In this document: piece by piece, positions 16,845 through 28,037 of the stretch
How the letters are laid out: every line of letters starts with the position of its first letter
How positions within the stretch are numbered: position 1 is the first letter of the stretch
Source: Siccibacter colletis
GTDB lineage: Bacteria; Pseudomonadota; Gammaproteobacteria; Enterobacterales; Enterobacteriaceae
DNA length: 64,000 nt
Assembly: GCF_000696575.1 (NCBI RefSeq)
Contig: NZ_JMSQ01000005.1
Span: 124,001-188,000 of the forward strand
Reading direction: 5' to 3'
The notes under the pieces: generated by a model
Database searches by the model: none
What the model saw: the letters and a program-made list of their open reading frames with translations, nothing else
What the model was told of the DNA's origin: nothing
Translations under genes and position numbers: made by a program

Positions 16845-17482
16845 CAGGCCTGCGCCTCCATCCAGCGACACACGGTTTCGCGAATGTCGTGCGTCACCTC
16901 ATCCAGCGAGCGCGTGGCATCGATGGTTTTGATGGATGGCGTAGCCGCCGCCAGTTCCAGGTAACGTGCGCGGGTGCGGTTGAAGAAGTCGAGCGACTCC
17001 TGCTCAATGCGATCCAGCTCTCCACGCGCGCGGGCGCGCTTCAGTCCGACCTCAGGGGTGACGTCGAGATAGAGCGTCAGATCGGGCGCAAAGTCGCCGA
17101 GCACGGTCTGGCGCAGGGTCGCCAGCATAGTCGGATCGATGCCGCGTCCGCCGCCCTGATAGGCCTGGGTGGAGAGATCGTGACGATCGCCGATCACGCA
17201 GGCACCGCGCGCCAGCGCGGGTTTGATCACCGTCTCAACCAGCTGAACGCGCGCAGCATAAAACAGCAGCACTTCCGCGTGGTCGGTAATGGTCTCTTCC
17301 CCTACCGACTTGATATCCAGCACCAGACTGCGCAGTTTCTCCGCCAGCACGGTGCCTCCCGGCTCGCGGGTGAAAACGAGGTCGGTAACACCCTGTGCTT
17401 TGAGGGTATCAATGACCACGTTGCGGGCGGTGGTTTTACCTGCACCTTCCAGCCCTTCGATAACGATAAATTTACTTCTCAT
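16844..17482 (-). CDS. tmk: Thymidylate kinase
   Basis: Makes dTDP from dTMP with ATP, an essential step of dTTP synthesis. 212 aa. P-loop GLEGAGKTT at residues 9-17, the DR motif [17 protein letters not shown], and the LID region ([21 protein letters not shown]) of the type seen in E. coli. It overlaps mltG by 11 bases upstream and holB by one base downstream, so the three are translationally coupled. Confidence 0.97.
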   Translation of the reverse strand: MRSKFIVIEGLEGAGKTTARNVVIDTLKAQGVTDLVFTREPGGTVLAEKLRSLVLDIKSVGEETITDHAEVLLFYAARVQLVETVIKPALARGACVIGDRHDLSTQAYQGGGRGIDPTMLATLRQTVLGDFAPDLTLYLDVTPEVGLKRARARGELDRIEQESLDFFNRTRARYLELAAATPSIKTIDATRSLDEVTHDIRETVCRWMEAQA

Positions 17483-18494
17483 TCTTGCCCTTAAGCGACT
17501 TCAGATAAGCCTGCACGGCCTGATTATGGCTGCTGAGATTGGTAGTGAATGCGTGTCCGCCTTTACCATCCGCAACGAAATAAAGGTAAGAGGTCTTCGC
17601 CGGATGCGCGGCGGCGGTCAATGACGCCTGACCCGGCATCGCGATCGGCCCGGGCGGCAGTCCGGAAATCACGTAAGTATTGTACGGCGTGGGTGTTTCG
17701 AGATCCTTGCGGGTGATATTCCCGTTATAGGTCTCCCCCATACCATAGATCACCGTCGGGTCGGTCTGCAGACGCATGCCGATGCGCAGACGGTTAATAA
17801 ATACCGAGGCGACCCGATCGCGTTCGCTGGCTACTGCCGTCTCTTTCTCAATAATAGAGGCCATTGTCACCAGCTGGTTTTTGTCTTTATAAGGCAGACC
17901 CGGCGCTCGCCCTTCCCAGGCTTCATCAACGGCCTTCACCATTCTGGCATGAGCGCGCTTCAGGATGGTGACATCGGTGGTATGCGCGGTATAAGACCAG
18001 GTGTCTGGCCAGAACCAGCCCTCGACCCACTGCGGATTATCAATGCCGACCGCTTTGGCGACCGTCTCATAGTTCGCGTCCGGCAGGGTATGTTTGATGT
18101 GGGGGGCATCGTGCAACTGTTTCAGCCAGTCGCTCAGACGCATCCCTTCAACAAGGCGTAGCGGGAACTGCGCTTCTTTACCGCTGGCCAGCAACCGGAG
18201 TGCGTCACGCACCGTCATCTCCGGCGTCAGGCGGTAGGTTCCGGCTTTGAAGTTAGCCAGTTCGGGCTCTGCCCGCAGCAGCCACTGAAACACGCGCGGA
18301 CGGGTGATGATTTTTTCATCGTAGAGCTGCTTGCCGAGGGCAATACGCCCGGTGCCCTGTTTGAGGGTAAAAATGGTTTCTTCTTTTACCGTAATTTTGC
18401 TGTCGGCAAGCTGGCGGACTTTCCATAAGCCAGCGCCTGCGGCTACCCCAAGGACAACCAGTACCAGCACAGCGAAACGTAACATCTTTTTCAT
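17472..18494 (-). CDS. mltG: Endolytic murein transglycosylase MltG (YceG)
   Basis: Inner-membrane lytic transglycosylase that cuts nascent glycan strands and is thought to set their length. 340 aa. One N-terminal membrane helix (about 5-25, [20 protein letters not shown]), a LysM-like module (about 30-90) and the YceG catalytic domain. The catalytic Glu is in [21 protein letters not shown]; also [10 protein letters not shown] and [18 protein letters not shown] motifs. ATG 18494 (MKKMLRF) fits E. coli; the 18509 alternative adds five residues. Pairs with pabC 11 bases upstream. Confidence 0.95.
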   Translation of the reverse strand: MKKMLRFAVLVLVVLGVAAGAGLWKVRQLADSKITVKEETIFTLKQGTGRIALGKQLYDEKIITRPRVFQWLLRAEPELANFKAGTYRLTPEMTVRDALRLLASGKEAQFPLRLVEGMRLSDWLKQLHDAPHIKHTLPDANYETVAKAVGIDNPQWVEGWFWPDTWSYTAHTTDVTILKRAHARMVKAVDEAWEGRAPGLPYKDKNQLVTMASIIEKETAVASERDRVASVFINRLRIGMRLQTDPTVIYGMGETYNGNITRKDLETPTPYNTYVISGLPPGPIAMPGQASLTAAAHPAKTSYLYFVADGKGGHAFTTNLSSHNQAVQAYLKSLKGKNEK

Positions 18495-18505
18495 GACGAT
18501 ATCGG

Positions 18506-19306
18506 TCACTCACAGTGTGGGGCTAAAAAGTGGTAAAGCTCACGCGCGGTCCAGCGTTTGCCGTCAAGCGCGTTAACCGGCACGAGGGGCATAAGGGCAT
18601 TGCAGATCAGCACTTCTTCCGCCTCCTCAAGCGCCGCTGCGGTTGCGTTTACCTCGTGAACCTGCCATTCACTTTGCTGCAGGCAGGACAAAATATGCTG
18701 GCGCATCAGACCATTGACGCCAGCCTGATCGAGACGCGGCGTAAATACCTGATTCCTCTGGCGCCAGAATAAATTAGCCGCACAGCATTCCGTAACCCAC
18801 CCTTCGCTGTCAAGCACCAGCGCCTCGTCGGCGTCAGACTGTTCAAGATGAGAACGGATCAGCACCTGCTCCAGGCGGTTGAGATGCTTGATGCCGGCGA
18901 GCTGAGGGTTACGGCCCAGACGCACCGGGCTGAGGGTAAGCGTGATGCCCTGCTCACGCCAGGCGGAATAGTGGGCCGGCGGCGGGGATATGCTCAGCAG
19001 ACGCGTCGGGGCAAGGCAGCCAGCAGGGCTATAACCTCGCCCGCCACCGCCGCGGCTGATAATTACCTTCAGCACCCCATTGACCTGCCGGTTAGCCAAC
19101 TCGACCATTTCGGTTTCCAGTGTTGACCAGGCATCAAAAGGGATGAATAACCGTTCACAGGCAAGACGCAGGCGTGCCAGATGCGCGTCCAGCAGCTGTA
19201 CGCGACCTTCACGAATACGGGCGGTGGTGAAGCAGCCGTCACCAAACTGTATCGCTCTGTCATTCGCCGGGAGGGAGTCCTGCCATGCACCGTTTATCAA
19301 GAACAT
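18506..19306 (-). CDS. pabC: 4-amino-4-deoxychorismate lyase PabC
   Basis: PLP enzyme that releases pyruvate from aminodeoxychorismate to give p-aminobenzoate for folate. 266 aa, class IV aminotransferase fold. The PLP-binding lysine is in [16 protein letters not shown], and [22 protein letters not shown] is the family signature. Start ATG 19306 follows AAAGGAGCG at good spacing and gives [10 protein letters not shown]; the longer frame to 19360 is not conserved. It lies between fabF and mltG as in E. coli. Confidence 0.95.
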   Translation of the reverse strand: MFLINGAWQDSLPANDRAIQFGDGCFTTARIREGRVQLLDAHLARLRLACERLFIPFDAWSTLETEMVELANRQVNGVLKVIISRGGGGRGYSPAGCLAPTRLLSISPPPAHYSAWREQGITLTLSPVRLGRNPQLAGIKHLNRLEQVLIRSHLEQSDADEALVLDSEGWVTECCAANLFWRQRNQVFTPRLDQAGVNGLMRQHILSCLQQSEWQVHEVNATAAALEEAEEVLICNALMPLVPVNALDGKRWTARELYHFLAPHCE

Positions 19307-19376
19307 TGTCGCTCCTTTCGGTAAGCGAAATAGTGTCGCAGGATGACTAAGGGCGAGCAAGCGGAGATGTCTTATG

Positions 19377-19402
19377 AAAAAGGCCCGCAGCGCGGGCCTT
19401 CA
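19377..19402 (-). terminator. Terminator of fabF
   Basis: Minus-strand AAGGCCCGC-GCT-GCGGGCCTT followed by TTTC, 10 bases after fabF. pabC starts 70 bases beyond it. Confidence 0.8.
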
Positions 19403-19411
19403 GGGCAGGAA

Positions 19412-20976
<1,565 letters not shown>

Positions 20977-21253
20977 ACTCTTAAATTTCCTATCAAAACT
21001 CGCTTTCGCGATGGTTTTCGTAGTGTATAAAATGTTGAAAAAGATGCAACTAAATCCCGGCTGGTCGAACCACGATTTTACGCTATTTTGCGGGTAAGAC
21101 CCCCGATAACGCAAATCATTTTGCTCCCGGTAACGTCAAAAACTTTAGCTTAAGTGGTTGTTAAGTCATATTTCAGGCGTTTTTTAATTACCACGCCTGA
21201 GGTTTGTCTCAATTGTAACCACGCCGCAAAATTATTTGTCCAGGAGCGTGCGG

Positions 21254-21988
21254 TCAGACCATATACATTCCGCCGTTGACGTGCAGAGTCTCACCAGAGA
21301 TGTAACCTGCTTCGTCAGAGGCTAAAAATGCTACCGCGCTGGCGATTTCTTTTGCGTCGCCTAAGCGACCCGCAGGAACCTGCGCCAGAATACCCGCACG
21401 CTGATCTTCAGACAGCGCACGCGTCATGTCCGTTTCAATAAAGCCCGGAGCAACAACGTTTACAGTAATACCGCGCGACGCGACTTCACGCGCCAGCGAT
21501 TTACTGAAACCGATAAGACCCGCTTTCGCCGCAGCGTAGTTGGCCTGACCGGCATTTCCCATGGTACCCACCACAGAACCGATAGTGATAATACGACCAT
21601 GACGCTTCTTCATCATAGCCCGCATTACCGCTTTTGACAGACGGAATACAGATGACAGGTTGGTTTCGAGGATATCGTTCCACTCATCATCTTTCATTCG
21701 CATCAGAAGATTGTCGCGAGTGATACCGGCGTTATTAACCAGAATATCCACTTCACCAAACTCTGCACGAATATTTTCCATAACAGATTCGATAGATGCT
21801 GCATCAGTCACGTTCAGCATCAGACCTTTACCGTTAGCACCCAGATAATCGCTGATAGCCTGTGCGCCGCTTTCGCTGGTTGCAGTACCCACCACTTTCG
21901 CACCGCGCGCGACCAGGGTCTCGGCAATAGCGCGGCCAATGCCACGACTTGCACCGGTTACCAGCGCAACTTTTCCTTCAAAGCTCAT
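21254..21988 (-). CDS. fabG: 3-oxoacyl-ACP reductase FabG
   Basis: NADPH-dependent reductase for the first reduction of each elongation cycle. 244 aa, short-chain dehydrogenase fold. TGASRGIGRAIAE cofactor motif at about 12, NNAG near 86, catalytic Ser in GSVVG and the YxxxK pair in NYAAAKAGLIGF. ATG 21988 gives MSFEGKVALV as in E. coli; the extended frame to 22039 is the fabD 3' end. It follows fabD by 13 bases. Confidence 0.98.
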   Translation of the reverse strand: MSFEGKVALVTGASRGIGRAIAETLVARGAKVVGTATSESGAQAISDYLGANGKGLMLNVTDAASIESVMENIRAEFGEVDILVNNAGITRDNLLMRMKDDEWNDILETNLSSVFRLSKAVMRAMMKKRHGRIITIGSVVGTMGNAGQANYAAAKAGLIGFSKSLAREVASRGITVNVVAPGFIETDMTRALSEDQRAGILAQVPAGRLGDAKEIASAVAFLASDEAGYISGETLHVNGGMYMV

Positions 21989-22001
21989 GGTTTTCCTCTT
22001 T

Positions 22002-22931
22002 TTATTGTTCAAGCGCCGCTGACATCGCGTCCGGCTCATTGATTGCCGCCGCGCTCAGGGTGTCAACAATACGTTTGGTCAGGCCAGTCAGCACCTTGCC
22101 CGGACCAACTTCATAAAGCTGAGTTACGCCCTGGGACGCCATAAATTCTACGCTCTTCGTCCACTGAACCGGACTATAGAGCTGACGGACCAGCGCATCA
22201 CGAATAGCATCAGGCGCAGTTTCACACTTCACGTCAACGTTGTTGACGACTGGCACCTGAGGCGCATTGAAAGTGATGTTTTGCAGCTCAACAGCCATTT
22301 TATCGGCGGCAGGCTTCATCAGTGCGCAGTGAGACGGAACGCTAACCGGCAGCGGCAGCGCACGTTTTGCGCCAGCAGCCTTACAGGCGGCACCGGCACG
22401 CTCGACCGCTTCTTTGTTACCCGCGATTACCACCTGCCCCGGAGAGTTAAAGTTCACCGGAGAGACAACCTGGCCCTGGGCAGACTCTTCACAGGCTTTC
22501 GCAATAGATGCATCGTCAAGCCCTATAATAGCGGACATTGCGCCAGTACCTTCCGGCACCGCATCCTGCATCAGCTTACCGCGCAGCTCAACCAGACGCA
22601 CCGCATCGGCGAAATCAATTACGCCCGCACAAACCAGCGCGGAGTATTCACCCAGGCTGTGACCGGCCATCAGGGCTGGGGTTTTCCCGCCCTGCTGCTG
22701 CCATACACGCCACAGGGCAACAGATGCCGTCAGCAGCGCAGGCTGGGTCTGCCAGGTTTTATTTAGTTCTTCAGCCGGGCCTTGCTGCGCCAGCGCCCAG
22801 AGGTCGTACCCTAAAACCGCAGAAGCCTCACGGAAGGTCTCTTCAATCACCGGATAGGTTGCCGCCATATCAGACAGCATGCCCACAGCCTGAGAGCCCT
22901 GCCCCGGGAAAACAAATGCAAATTGCGTCAT
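22002..22931 (-). CDS. fabD: Malonyl-CoA:ACP transacylase FabD
   Basis: Loads malonyl groups on ACP. 309 aa. Active-site Ser92 in GHSLGEYSALV and His201 in PVSVPSHCALM; the QGSQ oxyanion motif is at residues 11-14. Same length and position as E. coli; 18 bases after fabH and 13 before fabG in the plsX-fabH-fabD-fabG order. Confidence 0.98.
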   Translation of the reverse strand: MTQFAFVFPGQGSQAVGMLSDMAATYPVIEETFREASAVLGYDLWALAQQGPAEELNKTWQTQPALLTASVALWRVWQQQGGKTPALMAGHSLGEYSALVCAGVIDFADAVRLVELRGKLMQDAVPEGTGAMSAIIGLDDASIAKACEESAQGQVVSPVNFNSPGQVVIAGNKEAVERAGAACKAAGAKRALPLPVSVPSHCALMKPAADKMAVELQNITFNAPQVPVVNNVDVKCETAPDAIRDALVRQLYSPVQWTKSVEFMASQGVTQLYEVGPGKVLTGLTKRIVDTLSAAAINEPDAMSAALEQ

Positions 22932-22949
22932 GTTTTTAATCCTTATTAA

Positions 22950-23903
22950 TCAAAAACGGACCAGCGCCGAACCCCAGGTGAAACCGCCGCCGAAGGCTTC
23001 GAGCAGCACCAGATGGCCGCGCTGAATGCGTCCGTCACGCACCGCTTCATCAAGCGCTGCCGGCACGGAGGCCGCAGAGGTGTTGCCATGACGGTCAAGC
23101 GTGACCACCACGTTGTCCATGGACATACTCAGCTTTTTCGCCGTCGCGCTGATAATACGCAGGTTCGCCTGATGCGGCACCAGCCAGTCAAGCGCTGCGC
23201 GGTCGAGATTATTGGCTTCCAGCGTTTCATCAACGATGTGCGCCAGCTCTGTCACCGCCACCTTGAAGACTTCGTTGCCGGTCATGGTCAGGTACGCCTG
23301 GCTTTCTGCATCCGCACGATCTTTATTCGGCAACGCCAGCAGCGCACCGTAGCTGCCGTCAGCGTGCAGATGCGTGGACATAATGCCCGGCTCTTCGGAT
23401 GCGCCCAGCACGACTGCGCCCGCCGCATCGCCAAACAGAATAATGGTACCGCGATCTTCAGGATCGAGAGTACGGGACAGCGCGTCAGAGCCCACCACCA
23501 GCGCGTACTTCACCGCACCGCTTTTGATGTACTGATCGGCGATGCTGAGCGCGTAGGTAAAGCCCGCGCAGGCTGCAGCTACGTCAAATGCCGGGCAGCC
23601 TTTAATGCTGAGCATGTTCTGGATTTCGCATGCGGAGCTTGGGAAAGCATTGCTGGCAGAGGTCGTTGCAACAATGATCAGGCCAATCTCATTTTTGTCG
23701 ACGCCAGCCATCTCAAGCGCACGCAGCGATGCTTCATATCCCATCGTGGATACGGTCTCGCCTGGTGCGGCAATACGGCGCTCGCGAATACCTGTACGGG
23801 TGACAATCCACTCGTCAGAGGTATCCACCATTTTTTCCAGATCGGCGTTCGTCCGCACGTGCTCAGGCAGATAGCTGCCGGTGCCAATAATCTTCGTATA
23901 CAT
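22950..23903 (-). CDS. fabH: 3-oxoacyl-ACP synthase III FabH
   Basis: Starts fatty-acid synthesis by condensing acetyl-CoA with malonyl-ACP. 317 aa. Cys112 in [13 protein letters not shown], His in [11 protein letters not shown] and Asn in [11 protein letters not shown] form the Cys-His-Asn triad. ATG 23903 gives [14 protein letters not shown] as in E. coli. It follows plsX by 10 bases. Confidence 0.98.
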   Translation of the reverse strand: MYTKIIGTGSYLPEHVRTNADLEKMVDTSDEWIVTRTGIRERRIAAPGETVSTMGYEASLRALEMAGVDKNEIGLIIVATTSASNAFPSSACEIQNMLSIKGCPAFDVAAACAGFTYALSIADQYIKSGAVKYALVVGSDALSRTLDPEDRGTIILFGDAAGAVVLGASEEPGIMSTHLHADGSYGALLALPNKDRADAESQAYLTMTGNEVFKVAVTELAHIVDETLEANNLDRAALDWLVPHQANLRIISATAKKLSMSMDNVVVTLDRHGNTSAASVPAALDEAVRDGRIQRGHLVLLEAFGGGFTWGSALVRF

Positions 23904-23913
23904 GTACGCTCTG

Positions 23914-24981
23914 TCACTCTTGGGTAATATACTCGCTGCTTTCTGTTGCTAAGCCAGCCGGGTATAAACATTCCAGGCGAGTGGCAATCCGCTCGGGAAG
24001 TTGCCGCTCTACCGCCTGCACCGCCTGTTCGATAGCGACCGCAAATGCTCGCTGATTGGCGGCACCATGACTCTTAATCACGGTGCCGCGCAATCCTAAC
24101 AGACAGGCGCCATTATACTGGTCGGGGTTGAGGTGACTGAATCGCCTTGAGAGGCTTTTTTGTAACCAACGCTTTAATAACAGCAGCCACCACGACTTTT
24201 TCTTCCCTTCGCTTTGAGATTTCAGTAGCGAAAGGAACATCCTGACCACGCCTTCCATCGTTTTCAACGTGACGTTTCCGACAAACCCGTCACACACCAG
24301 CACATCGGTCTTGCCGGTCAATAATTCGTTCGCTTCGAGATAACCAATATAGTTAATCGAAGGTGATGCTTTTAATAATGCCGAGGCGTCGCGGATGCTA
24401 TCAAGACCTTTCGTCTCTTCTTCTCCAATATTGAGAAGCGCTACGCGGGGATGACTAATTGTCAGCACCTCTTCGGCCATGACCGAGCCCATTACGGCGA
24501 ACTGCACCAGCATATTGCTGTCGCAGTCAACGTTAGCACCTAAATCCAGCACTACCGTTTTACCCTTCTGCTGATGCGGCAACACCGTCACCAGCGCCGG
24601 TCGCTCAATGCCGTCGATCGGCTTGAGCAAAAGTTTGGCAAGTCCCATCAATGCGCCGGTATTACCGGCACTGACGCAGGCCTGCGCGCGTCCTTCTTTT
24701 ACTAACTCCAACGCAACCCGCATTGACGTTCCGCGACTGTTGCGAACCGCCTGGGACGGGCGAGCATCACTGGCGATAACCGACTGCGCAGGGATAATCT
24801 GCAAACGTGAACGTTGTTCAAAGTCAGCTTTAGCAAGTAATGGTGTTATAGCGTCGGGATCGCCGACTAAAAGAAGATGGAGCTGCGAATTAGAATTCAG
24901 TGCCTGCAAGGATGCAGGCACTGTCACGGATGGGCCAAAATCGCCCCCCATGGCATCTAACGCAAGGGTTAGACGTGTCAA
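23914..24981 (-). CDS. plsX: Phosphate acyltransferase PlsX
   Basis: Converts acyl-ACP to acyl phosphate for glycerophospholipid synthesis. 355 aa. [17 protein letters not shown] at the start, [20 protein letters not shown] and [17 protein letters not shown] are family signatures; the amphipathic lysine/tryptophan-rich segment [18 protein letters not shown] fits membrane contact. The last 12 residues differ from E. coli. rpmF lies 68 bases upstream, linking ribosome and membrane synthesis in one operon. Confidence 0.96.
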   Translation of the reverse strand: MTRLTLALDAMGGDFGPSVTVPASLQALNSNSQLHLLLVGDPDAITPLLAKADFEQRSRLQIIPAQSVIASDARPSQAVRNSRGTSMRVALELVKEGRAQACVSAGNTGALMGLAKLLLKPIDGIERPALVTVLPHQQKGKTVVLDLGANVDCDSNMLVQFAVMGSVMAEEVLTISHPRVALLNIGEEETKGLDSIRDASALLKASPSINYIGYLEANELLTGKTDVLVCDGFVGNVTLKTMEGVVRMFLSLLKSQSEGKKKSWWLLLLKRWLQKSLSRRFSHLNPDQYNGACLLGLRGTVIKSHGAANQRAFAVAIEQAVQAVERQLPERIATRLECLYPAGLATESSEYITQE

Positions 24982-25049
24982 GGTATCGTCGATGTCCGGT
25001 TATCCCCGCTTGCGCGGGAAAAGCACCAAAGCACCACGCTTGCGCGTGA

Positions 25050-25235
<186 letters not shown>

Positions 25236-25239
25236 TCAA

Positions 25240-25761
25240 TTACTTACGCTTTAAACTGGCTAATACGGCAAATGGGTTTGGCTTTTGCGCTTCTTCAGGC
25301 AGTTCACCAAAGACCATGTCCGCGTCGGACACTTCACAGTGTTCAGAATCATGCACCGGAACTACTGGTAAGGAGAGAATGATTTCATCCTCAACCATAG
25401 CAAGCAGATCGATTTCACCGAATTCGTTAACCTCAATCGGTTCATACGCTTCCGGGAGTGCTTCAGCCTGCTCGCTGTTCGCGATCGGGCTAAAACAATA
25501 CGTTGTGTGAACATGATGCGGGAACGTTTTACCGCAACGCTGGCATTCGAGCGTTACCGATACCGTTGCATCGCCGGTTAATACCGCGAGGCGCTGGTTG
25601 TCGATAGCAAACGACATGGAGCATTCCACATCACTGTCCACACTGACCACAGATTCGGCGACACGCTCCGCCTGGTCCTGGGTATAGATACCCTGGTAAT
25701 CGAGGCGTTTTTGAGCGGTACGAACCGGATCAAGAGTCAGGGGTAATTTTACCTTTTGCAT
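25240..25761 (-). CDS. yceD: YceD, large ribosomal subunit rRNA accumulation protein (DUF177)
   Basis: 173 aa, very close to E. coli YceD. Homologues are needed for normal 23S rRNA accumulation; biochemical role not settled. A CQRCGK pair near residue 73 and a later Cys (HCEVS) may bind metal. A hydrophobic-acidic C-terminal part ends [12 protein letters not shown]. Always upstream of rpmF, consistent with a ribosome-assembly role. In E. coli the small RNA SraB maps in the spacer before this gene. Confidence 0.93.
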   Translation of the reverse strand: MQKVKLPLTLDPVRTAQKRLDYQGIYTQDQAERVAESVVSVDSDVECSMSFAIDNQRLAVLTGDATVSVTLECQRCGKTFPHHVHTTYCFSPIANSEQAEALPEAYEPIEVNEFGEIDLLAMVEDEIILSLPVVPVHDSEHCEVSDADMVFGELPEEAQKPNPFAVLASLKRK

Positions 25762-25802
25762 AGGGCGCGCATATTAACTTTGTAATGTCATAGAGTCAAA
25801 GG

Positions 25803-25826
25803 AAAAGGCAGTCATGACCGCCTTTT
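25803..25826. terminator. Terminator-like hairpin in the yceD/yceF divergent spacer
   Basis: AAAAGGC...GCCTTTT stem with a TCATGA core; on the minus strand it ends TTTTCCTTT. It lies about 40 bases before yceD, so it would act as a leader attenuator or end an SraB-like transcript. Confidence 0.35.
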
Positions 25827-25902
25827 GCCATTTATTCGCACACAATTGCGGCGCACAGTTTAAAATGCCTTTCACCGATTCGCTATATCTGGCAATAAAA
25901 AA

Positions 25903-26487
25903 ATGACCGCGATTGTGCTCGCATCTACATCCCCGTTTCGCCGCGCGTTACTTGAAAAGCTCACGCTGCCTTTTATTACCGACGCGCCTGAAACTGACGA
26001 AGCGCCGCTGGCCGGCGAAACCGCTATTCAGCTGGTGCAGCGTCTGGCGCACGCTAAGGCTGAGGCGCTGGCAATGCGTTATCCATCTCATCTGATTATA
26101 GGCTCGGATCAGGTTTGCGTATTGAACGGCGTTATTACCGGCAAACCCCACACGCGGGAAAATGCCATTGCGCAACTGGCCCAGGCCAGTGGCAATATCA
26201 TCACCTTCTATACCGGGCTTGCGTTGTTAAACAGTGCCAGCGGGAAAGCGCAAATTCTCTGCGAGCCATTTCACGTGCATTTCCGCACGCTCAGCGCAGA
26301 AGAGATTGAGGCTTACGTCGATAAAGAGCAGCCGCTCAACTGCGCCGGGAGTTTCAAGAGCGAGGGGCTCGGCATCACGCTGTTTGAGCGGCTTGAAGGG
26401 CGCGATCCGAATACGCTGGTCGGCCTGCCGCTTATTGCGCTCTGCGAGATGCTGCGCAACGAAGGCGTCACTCCGCTTCAGGCATAA
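25903..26487 (+). CDS. yceF: Maf-family m7GTP pyrophosphatase YceF
   Basis: Nucleotide house-cleaning enzyme that hydrolyses 7-methyl-GTP. 194 aa. Maf motifs are visible: [16 protein letters not shown] at the N-terminus, DEAP, and [12 protein letters not shown] with the catalytic Asp. E. coli YceF acts on m7GTP while its paralogue YhdE acts on dTTP/UTP. Transcribed away from yceD and convergent with rluC. Confidence 0.94.
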   Translation: MTAIVLASTSPFRRALLEKLTLPFITDAPETDEAPLAGETAIQLVQRLAHAKAEALAMRYPSHLIIGSDQVCVLNGVITGKPHTRENAIAQLAQASGNIITFYTGLALLNSASGKAQILCEPFHVHFRTLSAEEIEAYVDKEQPLNCAGSFKSEGLGITLFERLEGRDPNTLVGLPLIALCEMLRNEGVTPLQA

Positions 26488-26511
26488 AAAAGCTCCGCAC
26501 GGCGGAGCTTC
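26484..26511 (-). terminator. Terminator of rluC, shared spacer with yceF
   Basis: AAGCTCCG...CGGAGCTT stem overlapping the yceF stop; the minus strand continues TTTTTT. It serves rluC best, though the stem could also slow yceF transcription. Confidence 0.8.
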
Positions 26512-26514
26512 ACG

Positions 26515-27468
26515 TTACTTCTGGTTGCGCAGCACGTTGAGGCAGCGCTTGAGCTTATCGTCGAGCGGCGCTTCAATGCGTATCGTTTCCCCGCTGGCGG
26601 GATGTTCAAACTTCAGCGCGGCGGCATGAAGGAACAGACGATTCAGCCCCGTGCCGTCGAGCTGCCTGTCAAACTCCCGGTCGCCATAGCGATCGTCAAA
26701 CGCAATCGGATGACCGGCATGCAACGTGTGAACGCGTATCTGGTGGGTACGACCGGTAACCGGGCTACAGCGCACCAGCGTGGCATGGGTATAGCGCTCT
26801 TCCACTTTGAAACGCGTTTCGGACGGTTTGCCTTCGCTGCTCACGCGCACAATACGCTCTCCGCTCTGCAGAATATTTTTCAGTAGCGGCGCCTGCACGA
26901 CCTTCACATGTGATTGCCACTGCCCGCGCACCAGCGCGAGATAATCCTTCTGCATACCTTTATTACGCAGCTGCTCGTGCAGCGAACGCAGCGCGGAACG
27001 TTTCTTGGCGACCAGCAATACGCCAGAGGTATCGCGGTCGAGACGGTGCACCAGCTCAAGGAAACGCGCTTCCGGGCGCAGAGCGCGCAGCCCTTCGATG
27101 ACGCCGAAGCTCAGGCCGCTGCCGCCGTGTACCGCCGTACCGGAAGGTTTATTGAGCACAAGAATGTGGTCATCTTCATAGAGGATGACGTCGCTAAGCT
27201 GCGCAACCTTATTAAGGTGCGGCGACACCGCCTCTTCTTCACGCTCGGCCACGCGCACCGGCGGCACGCGCACTTCATCGCCCGCCTCGAGTTTGTACTC
27301 CGGCTTAATGCGCTTCTTGTTAACCCGCACCTCACCCTTACGGATGATGCGATAGATCATGCTTTTCGGCACGCCCTTGAGCTGGGTGCGCAAAAAGTTG
27401 TCGATACGCTGCCCGGCTTCTTCATCAGAAATGGCAACGATTTTTACGGATGGACTCTCTGTTTTCAT
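26515..27468 (-). CDS. rluC: 23S rRNA pseudouridine synthase C
   Basis: Makes pseudouridine at 955, 2504 and 2580 of 23S rRNA (E. coli numbering). 317 aa. S4 RNA-binding domain at about 18-80 (QRIDNFLRTQLKGVPKSMIYR), then the RluA-type catalytic domain with HRLDRDTSGVLL, where the Asp is the nucleophile, and GRTHQIRVH. ATG 27468 gives MKTESPSVKIVAIS as in E. coli; the upstream extension is not conserved. Divergent from rne; in E. coli it is also rne's upstream neighbour. Confidence 0.96.
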   Translation of the reverse strand: MKTESPSVKIVAISDEEAGQRIDNFLRTQLKGVPKSMIYRIIRKGEVRVNKKRIKPEYKLEAGDEVRVPPVRVAEREEEAVSPHLNKVAQLSDVILYEDDHILVLNKPSGTAVHGGSGLSFGVIEGLRALRPEARFLELVHRLDRDTSGVLLVAKKRSALRSLHEQLRNKGMQKDYLALVRGQWQSHVKVVQAPLLKNILQSGERIVRVSSEGKPSETRFKVEERYTHATLVRCSPVTGRTHQIRVHTLHAGHPIAFDDRYGDREFDRQLDGTGLNRLFLHAAALKFEHPASGETIRIEAPLDDKLKRCLNVLRNQK

Positions 27469-28037
27469 GGTCGGCGATTCTAATTGAGCCAACTGGCATA
27501 GCGCCACTCATTTTTCTGTGCTTATATTTACAATCTGCCCGCGCAGGTTGGCGATTTGCCACGACTGGTTGTTATTAGAACACTCGTTGTTAGCAGGTTG
27601 AAAAACTGTGAGTAAGCAGATGATAAATGGCAAAAGTCATCTTGCTATAACAAGGTTAGCAGTGAATAATGTTCTCGTTTTCCGTGTTAAAACTTGTTAA
27701 AACAAGATGTTTTGCGGAATTACCCATTTTGCCCGGCCGTTCACTCACGCAGCAATGGCGTAAGACGTTGTGAACTTTCAGGCAGTTAGCGGGCTGCGGG
27801 TTGCAGTCCTTACCGGTAAATGGAATCATCTCTGGCGATATTTTCCCAGGCTATTCCCCTGATAATTGCGCTGTTTTTCCTTATGAAAAACAGGCTACCG
27901 ACACTCTGCGCCTCTTAAGCGAGCGATAACCGTGAGGTTGACGACGCAAATAGTCACGAGGCCATCGGTTCACACCCGGAAAGGCGTCACCATGCCCGCA
28001 GCTTAGTCGTCAATGCAAGAATAATGAGTAAGTTACG
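27469..28037 (+). other. rluC-rne intergenic region with the long autoregulatory rne 5' UTR
   Basis: 569 bases without a gene. The last ~280 bases resemble the E. coli rne leader closely in stretches such as CAGTTAGCGGGCTGCGGGTT, CGACACTCTGCGCCTCTT, GAGGCCATCGGTTCACACCC and GCCCGCAGCTTAGTCGTCAA. In E. coli this leader folds into hairpins that RNase E binds to destabilise its own mRNA. Promoters must lie in the AT-rich part before about 27750. Confidence 0.8.
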
